The position numbers and the translations under genes are program-made. The notes under the pieces were generated by a model. The model was given only the letters and a program-made list of their open reading frames with translations, was not told the DNA's origin and ran no database searches. From positions 1 through 10,784 of the forward strand of contig JBHHZP010000125.1 of assembly GCA_046758085.1 (NCBI GenBank): a DNA stretch of 10,784 nt. The letters run 5' to 3'. The DNA comes from VRUB01 sp046758085. GTDB taxonomy: Bacteria; Pseudomonadota; Gammaproteobacteria; Acidiferrobacterales; SPGG2. Shown in pieces: positions 6,750-10,784 of the stretch; position 1 is the first letter of the stretch, and each line of letters begins with the position of its first letter.

Positions 6750-7529
6750 CTAGCGTCGCCGCCGGTTGCGCAAGAACCGCTCCATCGCAATGCGCGGCTC
6801 GTTGCTCTCGAAGGCACGGCTGAACGCATTGATACTTTCCGCGATCACATCGCTCAAAGGCAGCTCTTCCCACTGCCGGCAAAGTATTTTTTGCTGGCGG
6901 ATCGCTCGGGGTCCGGCGCTGAGTATCTGCTCGATCCGCTCCTCCACGAGCGCATCGAGCGCCGCGCGCGGGGCCACTGATTCCACCAGGCCCCAGGAAA
7001 GCGCTTCATCGGCACCGACGAGGCGTCCAGTCAATACCAGATCGCGCGCGCGTCCTATGCCGATAAGGCGCGGAAGCAATGCCGCCTCGATCACCGAGGG
7101 AATTCCAAGCTGAACCTCGGGCATGCCGAAACAGCTGTCGTCGGAGGCCACGCGCAAATCGCAGCTCGCGGCGAGCTCCAGGCCGGCACCCAGGCAATAG
7201 CCGTCGATGCGCGCCACGACCGGCACCGGCAACTCGCGAACGGCCGCGCATACGCGGTGCAACCGTTGTATAAAATTAACGGCGCTTTGCGGATCGAGAT
7301 TGACCATATCGTGGATGTCGGCGCCCGCAATCCAGGCCTTGGTGCCCGCTCCGCACAGCACGACCACCCGGGCACGCTCCTCGGCAGCAATCTGCGCCAG
7401 TGCCGACTCCAGATCATTCAAGATCGTGGAATCAACGACGTTGAGCCGCTCCGGCCGTGAGACCGTCAGCCGGTAAATCGATCCCTGAGGGCGTTCTTCC
7501 CGATCAATCTGTAGGTAACGCGGAGACAT
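6750..7529 (-). CDS. Enoyl-CoA hydratase/isomerase family protein
   Basis: Crotonase-fold enzyme of 259 residues, the usual length; most likely hydrates 2-enoyl-CoA to 3-hydroxyacyl-CoA. The oxyanion-hole segments AWIAGADIHDM (65-75) and DGYCLGAGLELA (109-120) are intact. Both catalytic glutamates of classical enoyl-CoA hydratase are present: Glu118 in GLELAASCDL (rat Glu144) and Glu138 in FGMPEVQLG (rat Glu164). The following GIPSVIEAALLPRLIG replaces the common GIIPGAGGTQRL-type loop; I recall this variant from a proteobacterial subfamily. The start has GGGGAG 10 bases upstream. The gene ends 40 bp from the convergent membrane-protein gene and lies 155 bp downstream of the FAH-family gene on the same strand, so they may share a transcript. 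The exact substrate cannot be read from sequence; other crotonase activities remain possible. Confidence 0.93.
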   Translation of the reverse strand: MSPRYLQIDREERPQGSIYRLTVSRPERLNVVDSTILNDLESALAQIAAEERARVVVLCGAGTKAWIAGADIHDMVNLDPQSAVNFIQRLHRVCAAVRELPVPVVARIDGYCLGAGLELAASCDLRVASDDSCFGMPEVQLGIPSVIEAALLPRLIGIGRARDLVLTGRLVGADEALSWGLVESVAPRAALDALVEERIEQILSAGPRAIRQQKILCRQWEELPLSDVIAESINAFSRAFESNEPRIAMERFLRNRRRR

Positions 7530-7684
7530 AGTCCTGGAACTCCCCGCAGTAACTCTAATGGAACGTAAGCGAGTGCACGCGCCGGACGTGCCTCATCGAT
7601 TCTCTGTTTGCCTTCTGTGTCGGCCTATCTAGAAACGCCAGGGCCCGGCAAGGATCGCGGCGCCGATCCGGTGAACCGACGTTC

Positions 7685-8389
7685 TCACTCAACGAGCACG
7701 GAAATATCGCCAACACGGTCGATGTGCCCTTCGAGGCGGTCGCCGCACACGACACGGCCTACACCCGCCGGCGTGCCGGTGAAGATCAGATCGCCTGCGG
7801 CCAGCGCCACGAATCGCGATAGATAAGCGATCGCCTCCTCCACCTTCCAGATCTGCTGGTTCAAATCACCGGACTGCCGCATCCTGCCGTTGACCTTCAA
7901 CCAGATCGCGCCTTCAGCGGGGTGGCCGATCTCGCTCGCCGGCCGCACGGCTGAGCACGGCGCGGAGTAATCAAAACCTTTGCCCATGTCCCACGGGCGA
8001 CCCGTCTTCTTGGCCTTGGCCTGGAGGTCGCGGCGGGTCATGTCGAGGCCGGCAGCGTAACCGAATACATGATCGAGCGCTTGTTCCACCGGAATGTCGC
8101 GTCCACCCGAACCCAGAACGACCACGAGCTCCATCTCGTGCTGCAGGTCATCGGTAAGGGGCGGATAGGGAATCTTGCCGCCGCCGGCAACGATCGCATC
8201 GGCGGGCTTGGCGAAGAAAAACGGCGGCTCACGATCAGGATCTGACCCCATCTCCACGGCGTGCGCCGCGTAGTTGCGCCCCACACAGTAGATACGCCGG
8301 ATGGGAATCACCTCGTCGCGCCCGCTCACCGGCAGAGACGGCATCAGTGGAGGTGGAAATACGTAATGGCGAACCGAATCTGTGCTCAT
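7685..8389 (-). CDS. FAH-family hydrolase, probably fumarylpyruvate hydrolase-like
   Basis: Cytoplasmic hydrolase of 234 residues in the fumarylacetoacetate hydrolase superfamily, which cleaves C-C bonds in 2,4-diketo acids. The core is complete: IYCVGRNYAAHAVEMG (33-48), PPFFFAKPADAIV (55-67), metal ligands Glu85 and Glu87 in HEMELVVVLG (84-93) and Asp116 in GYAAGLDMTRRDLQ (110-123), GRPWDMGKGFD (130-140) and IFTGTPAGVG (202-211). Sequence and length best match, from memory, fumarylpyruvate hydrolases of the gentisate pathway (NagK type), though many close homologues are of unproven substrate. The ATG at 8389 fits the family N-terminus; the frame stays open upstream to 8608, but those residues are not FAH-like. 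No clear ribosome binding site is visible. No gentisate dioxygenase or maleylpyruvate isomerase lies in the window. Confidence 0.92.
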   Translation of the reverse strand: MSTDSVRHYVFPPPLMPSLPVSGRDEVIPIRRIYCVGRNYAAHAVEMGSDPDREPPFFFAKPADAIVAGGGKIPYPPLTDDLQHEMELVVVLGSGGRDIPVEQALDHVFGYAAGLDMTRRDLQAKAKKTGRPWDMGKGFDYSAPCSAVRPASEIGHPAEGAIWLKVNGRMRQSGDLNQQIWKVEEAIAYLSRFVALAAGDLIFTGTPAGVGRVVCGDRLEGHIDRVGDISVLVE

Positions 8390-8645
8390 GGCAGGGGATT
8401 CCGGTGTCGGGAACAGAGCATCACCGCAGCGATGTACGCGGCATGGGGATGATACCATCGCGTGCATTTGCGCATTATGTCCTATTCGGTGCCCACCGCA
8501 GGCCTTCGTCGTCGACCTGCGGCCGTGCGTACGCGGCCGGACCCCAAAAAAACGATAATTGTCATTGCTGCCCCACAAGTCCCGACTTAAAACGCTGAAA
8601 CTCGCCAAGAGAAAGAGGCCTTAAGAATGGGCTCCGCCCGTCGGA
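8390..8645. other. Leader and promoter region of the FAH-family gene
   Basis: No gene is seen. CGGCCG-N8-CGGCCG (8520-8539) is an inverted repeat. The FAH promoter should lie here on the minus strand; a weak TTGTGG / TATCGT pair with 15-bp spacing is the best I can find. The upstream extension of the FAH open frame to 8608 runs through this stretch but looks non-coding. Confidence 0.35.
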
Positions 8646-8858
8646 CATGGATTGCACCTTTGATTCCGAGACACGCCGTGAATACCTGCGGCGCTACGCA
8701 ATCGTGCTGCGCTTGCAGGACCGGGGCTCGCCGTCCGTGGCGAGCCCGTTCGGCGGGAGAAAGGTTCACTGGACCTTTCTCTCACTCCGCCTCACCCATG
8801 TAGGCTTGGTGCCAGCATCCCTGCTGGCAACGGTCTCGGAAACAAAGGCGCATCCATG
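8646..8858. repeat. Interspersed inverted-repeat element, copy 1 (213 bp)
   Basis: The outer arms 8646-8672 and 8833-8858 are near-perfect inverted repeats of about 26 bp; both begin CATGGAT (read inward) and end TTCCGAGAC, with one indel and a few mismatches. The right half also holds a perfect hairpin TGCCAGCA-TCCC-TGCTGGCA (8810-8829). A second copy starts at 10714 and runs off the window, which shows that the element is dispersed. I recall similar CATGGAT/CCGAGAC/CCATGTAGGCT repeats in several gammaproteobacterial genomes. It carries no transposase and may be a REP/MITE-like or structured-RNA repeat. The 80-codon open frame across it (8647-8889) is probably not a gene. Confidence 0.85.
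8686..8795. repeat. 110-bp hairpin-rich insert inside repeat copy 1
   Basis: Relative to copy 2, where GTGAATAC and CCATGTAGGCT are separated only by TT, copy 1 has 110 bp here. The insert holds two perfect 9-bp stems: GGGCTCGCC/GGCGAGCCC (8724-8747, 6-nt loop) and GAGAAAGGT/ACCTTTCTC (8757-8781, 7-nt loop). The second is extended by GGCGG (8752-8756) pairing with CCGCC (8787-8791) across a bulge. No target-site duplication is obvious. Confidence 0.7.
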
Positions 8859-8902
8859 TATCGTCTGGTTGTGGGACAGCAGTGGATAATTGTCCTCTTT
8901 CA

Positions 8903-8931
8903 TTGGGCCCGGACTACGCCTGCAGTAGAAT
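8903..8931 (+). promoter_or_regulatory. Candidate sigma-70 promoter for the small Cys-containing gene
   Basis: TTGGGC (8903-8908) and TAGAAT (8926-8931) are separated by exactly 17 bp, the preferred sigma-70 spacing. The predicted start of transcription is near 8938, leaving a leader of about 20-35 nt before the gene that begins at 8960 or 8972. Confidence 0.5.
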
Positions 8932-8971
8932 AGTTACTTAGTTTACGGGAACCGCTGGTGTGGGCAAAAAG

Positions 8972-9280
8972 ATGGCTACCTACGATCAAGAGATATCAGA
9001 GTTCGACCAAGCAGCCGAGGAAGCCGTGGCGCTCGGAAACCGCTTGTTGCAACAGGATGAGGGCGCGGACCACTGGGACGTGGCGTCCGGACTGCTGGCC
9101 GGGGCCGTGCAGTTCTGGCTCTTCGCGCGCCAACCGTGTGGCGACGCCAACTGCGAGTCCTGCAGCGAGGTCGACACGGCCGAAAAACGGTTGCGTAAGA
9201 TGCTGGAAGAGATAAACCAGTTTGCCGAGGAAAGCGACTATTATCATACCCAACACGATGTGAATGTCGGTCGGGCCTGA
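8972..9280 (+). CDS. Small acidic Cys-containing protein, unknown function
   Basis: Protein of 102 residues that I do not recognise. An acidic helical N-terminus (about 3-30) is followed by a semi-hydrophobic stretch ASGLLAGAVQFWLFARQP (38-55), a Cys motif CGDANCESC (C56, C61, C64; CX5CX2C) and a charged helix ending in YYHTQHD (90-96). Three Cys with nearby His could bind a metal, but this is a guess. The ATG at 8972 is chosen; an in-frame GTG at 8960 would add four residues, and neither start has a strong ribosome binding site. A well-spaced promoter lies directly upstream, which supports a real gene. Confidence 0.65.
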   Translation: MATYDQEISEFDQAAEEAVALGNRLLQQDEGADHWDVASGLLAGAVQFWLFARQPCGDANCESCSEVDTAEKRLRKMLEEINQFAEESDYYHTQHDVNVGRA

Positions 9281-9356
9281 AGCGGGGCCATTGTATCTGT
9301 CAAGGTTCTTGCCAGCGTACATCGCCGCATCGCTGGCCCTACCAAGTTATTTGCTC

Positions 9357-9515
9357 ATGAAAAAAGCGATTCCCAGCGACACCAAGGAAGAGAGTAGAAA
9401 CCCGCGAACTCGCCGTGCCACGCGTAACAAGCGGCTGGCGGCGCAGACACGCAAGATCTTGGGTAAGCATTACGCGAACAAGTATCGGGTGCGCTCGCGC
9501 CGCCATGAATCTTAG
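9357..9515 (+). CDS. Small highly basic protein, unknown function
   Basis: From ATG 9357 this encodes 52 residues, about a third Arg or Lys (RNPRTRRATRNKRLAAQTRK, then YRVRSRRHES at the end). Such composition suggests nucleic-acid or ribosome binding. The same frame is open back to an ATG at 9264, giving 83 residues and a 17-bp overlap with the preceding gene. That extension is hydrophobic and unlike the basic core, so I prefer the shorter form, but no ribosome binding site decides between them. The gene ends six bases from the convergent PDZ gene. Third-position GC is high, as expected of coding sequence here. Not recognised. Confidence 0.5.
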   Translation: MKKAIPSDTKEESRNPRTRRATRNKRLAAQTRKILGKHYANKYRVRSRRHES

Positions 9516-9521
9516 ATGACG

Positions 9522-10292
9522 CTAAACGGCCGATCCGCCGGGTGGCTGTGCTTCAAGGCGCACGGTAATCTTGCGCCGTTTCCGGTCGCGCACGATCTCC
9601 ACACTGATCATTGTCTTGCCTGCAGTAGCCTCGCGCAGGTCCGCTTTGTCGTCGATGACGTGACCATCCACCCGCTCGATGACATCGCCTGCCTCAATGC
9701 CGGCGCGTTCGGCCGGGCCCTCGGGCTCTACCGCAGTCACCAGCAACCCGCCTTGGGCTCCGAGATGTGCAGCCAGCTGCCCGGTTAACGCGACCACGGT
9801 GATTCCCAGGCCCGGACCCCTGCGCTCGAGGAAGGGCTCCAACGGAAAGTCGTGCGGGAAGCTGTAGCGAAAGCCGGGAACATCCAGGGTAAACTCTTGC
9901 CGGGACTCGTCAGCAGCGAGCACGACAGCGGCGCGTTTGAGCAAACCGGCGCGGTAGAAGTCAATGTGCACGCTGCGGCCGGGCGGTGTCTCGTGCACCA
10001 GCCGGCGCAGTTGTGCGACGCTGTAGAGGTCTTCTCCGCGGAAGCGCCAGAGCACGTCATCGGCGCGCAGCCCGGCTTGTTTGGCGGGGGCGCTGTCTTC
10101 CACGGCGGTGATGAGCACGCCTCGCTCTTGCGGGAGCTTGAGCCGTTTCATCGCGGCCTGGTCGACATCGGCTATGCGCACGCCGAGAGAGGCGGTGGGC
10201 CTAACCTCGACGCGCAGCCCCGCTTGCACCTGCAGGGCCACTGGCGCGAGCAGACTCGCGGCGATGATGGTCCTTAGTAATGCCCAAACCAT
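9522..10292 (-). CDS. Exported double-PDZ protein without protease domain
   Basis: Protein of 256 residues. A signal peptide (MVWALLRTIIAASLLAPVAL, then QVQA) predicts cleavage after Ala24 and a periplasmic location. Two PDZ domains follow, about 35-126 (SLGVRI; GVLITAVEDSAPAKQAGLRADDVL, 58-81) and 162-247 (GLGITV; GLLVTAVEPEGPAERAGIEAGDVI, 182-205). These are the GLGV-type and AGL-x-x-GDVI-type features of HtrA/Deg PDZ domains, but there is no trypsin-like domain or His-Asp-Ser triad, and HtrA proteins are 350-475 residues long. It probably works as a periplasmic adaptor or substrate-binding protein for C-terminal peptides. The linker (130-160) is rich in Phe and Pro. The start lacks a clear ribosome binding site. 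The neighbours give no clue to a partner. Confidence 0.88.
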   Translation of the reverse strand: MVWALLRTIIAASLLAPVALQVQAGLRVEVRPTASLGVRIADVDQAAMKRLKLPQERGVLITAVEDSAPAKQAGLRADDVLWRFRGEDLYSVAQLRRLVHETPPGRSVHIDFYRAGLLKRAAVVLAADESRQEFTLDVPGFRYSFPHDFPLEPFLERRGPGLGITVVALTGQLAAHLGAQGGLLVTAVEPEGPAERAGIEAGDVIERVDGHVIDDKADLREATAGKTMISVEIVRDRKRRKITVRLEAQPPGGSAV

Positions 10293-10334
10293 GATGGAGA
10301 GTTGCGGTTATCGATAAATCAAGATCAAGCCTGA

Positions 10335-10375
10335 CGTTTGAACGCAAACGCACCGTAGGCTGGATGCGCCTACGG
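10335..10375. promoter_or_regulatory. Two adjacent perfect hairpins in the ycgL leader
   Basis: CGTTTG-AACG-CAAACG (10335-10350) and CCGTAGGC-TGGATGC-GCCTACGG (10353-10375) are perfect stems of 6 and 8 bp, 2 bp apart, between the divergent PDZ and ycgL genes. The T-rich run after the second stem is broken (CTTGTTAGATTTT), so it is only a weak terminator in the plus direction. It could be a small intergenic repeat or an mRNA leader structure. Confidence 0.5.
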
Positions 10376-10398
10376 CTTGTTAGATTTTCTCATAGATC

Positions 10399-10650
10399 AT
10401 GAAATGCGCAATCTACAAGTCGCACCAACGCGCGAATACTTATCTATACGTGACGGCAGAGCACGATTTGGCCCGCGTACCGAAGGCTCTGCTGGGCATG
10501 CTGGGGCGGATCGAGCTCGTAATGACGCTTGAGCTCACGCCACAGCGCACGTTGGCACACGCCGACCCTGCTGAGGTTCGCCGTGCGCTGCAGGAACAGG
10601 GCTATTTCTTGCAACTGCCGCCGGCCGATTCTTCGGTCACACCAAGTTAG
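10399..10650 (+). CDS. ycgL: YcgL domain-containing protein (DUF709)
   Basis: Small cytoplasmic protein of 83 residues; the E. coli homologue has about 108, and the difference is in the variable C-terminal tail. Family features are the start MKCAIYKSHQRANTYLYV (1-18; E. coli MFCVIYRSSKRDQTYLYV), RVPKALLGMLG (26-36) and the signature LQEQGYFLQLPP (64-75; E. coli EQGYYLQLPP). YcgL has a compact alpha/beta fold of unknown biochemical function; in many gammaproteobacteria it lies by rnd or minC, neither of which is in the window. The ATG matches the family start, though no clear ribosome binding site precedes it. Confidence 0.93.
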   Translation: MKCAIYKSHQRANTYLYVTAEHDLARVPKALLGMLGRIELVMTLELTPQRTLAHADPAEVRRALQEQGYFLQLPPADSSVTPS

Positions 10651-10713
10651 ATAGAGCGGCGTTCCTGAACCCGCGTTCTCCCGCACGCACTGCTGCCGCA
10701 AAACCGTCTCATA

Positions 10714-10784
10714 CATGGATCGCCCCTTTGTTTCCGAGACACGCCGTGAATACTTCCATGTAGGCTCGGTGCCAGCATCCCTGC
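10714..10784. repeat. Interspersed inverted-repeat element, copy 2 (truncated by window)
   Basis: From CATGGAT at 10714 to the window edge this matches the left arm and central part of copy 1 at 8646, including TTCCGAGACACGCCGTGAAT and GGTGCCAGCATCCCTGC. It lacks the 110-bp insert of copy 1, having only TT between GTGAATAC and CCATGTAGG. If the missing end equals copy 1, the full element would be about 105 bp. It starts about 60 bp after the ycgL stop codon. Confidence 0.85.

Noticed and set aside
8551..8565. AT-rich GATAATTGTCATT-like stretch considered as a Fur box
   Set aside because: It matches the 19-bp Fur consensus only in part, and no iron-related gene is adjacent.
8390..8608. 73-residue N-terminal extension of the FAH-family protein
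   Set aside because: The extension has no FAH similarity or ribosome binding site, and the start at 8389 gives the family's normal length.
8647..8889. 80-codon open frame across repeat copy 1
   Set aside because: It begins and ends in repeat arms and inserts; its codons translate the inverted repeat, and copy 2 lacks 110 bp of it.
10308..10319. TTATCGATAA palindrome and nearby TTGAT half-site upstream of the PDZ gene
   Set aside because: A 10-bp palindrome of this kind is easily a chance event, and the FNR-like half-site lacks the second half.
10444..10716. 90-codon minus-strand open frame opposite ycgL
   Set aside because: The plus strand encodes a clear YcgL protein with its signature; the minus frame resembles nothing.

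Overview
The window reads as a GC-rich chromosomal segment of a gammaproteobacterium. MreB and YcgL match the Escherichia coli proteins closely, and YcgL (DUF709) is largely a gammaproteobacterial family. The interspersed inverted-repeat element and the mix of genes recall environmental Chromatiales-like lineages, but that placement is an inference from memory. No rRNA, tRNA, CRISPR array, transposase or phage gene was seen.

Layout. The left edge carries mreB on the minus strand, with its 3' end cut by the window. After a gene-poor gap of about 550 bp come three more minus-strand genes. Read in their own direction they are: a protein with an N-terminal ubiquitin-like fold and a shortened Mut7-C domain, a spore photoproduct lyase (SPL)-like radical SAM protein joined to it by a TAATG overlap, and a small two-CBS-domain protein. 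A perfect FNR-type site (TTGATCTAGATCAA) overlaps the radical SAM stop codon and lies upstream of the CBS gene.

A second gap of about 590 bp separates this block from a plus-strand operon of three overlapping genes (4751-6709). They encode a MotA/TolQ/ExbB-type proton-channel subunit, an ExbD-position protein whose periplasmic part is a beta-rich YfaP/DUF2135-like domain, and a two-span membrane protein that I do not recognise. This is the best candidate here for a little-described system, probably an envelope machine driven by proton motive force. A 13-bp perfect palindrome lies about 80 bp upstream of it.

Next, on the minus strand, come an enoyl-CoA hydratase-family protein and an FAH-family hydrolase that closely resembles fumarylpyruvate hydrolases, which suggests acyl-CoA and aromatic catabolism. 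A 213-bp inverted-repeat element follows. It contains a 110-bp insert with two strong hairpins, and a second copy starting at 10714 lacks this insert. After it come a small Cys-containing protein and a small basic protein (plus strand), an exported double-PDZ protein without a protease domain (minus strand), and ycgL (plus strand), whose leader holds two perfect hairpins.

Limits: all family assignments come from reading motifs and from memory of family sequences. No alignment, structure or database search was run.
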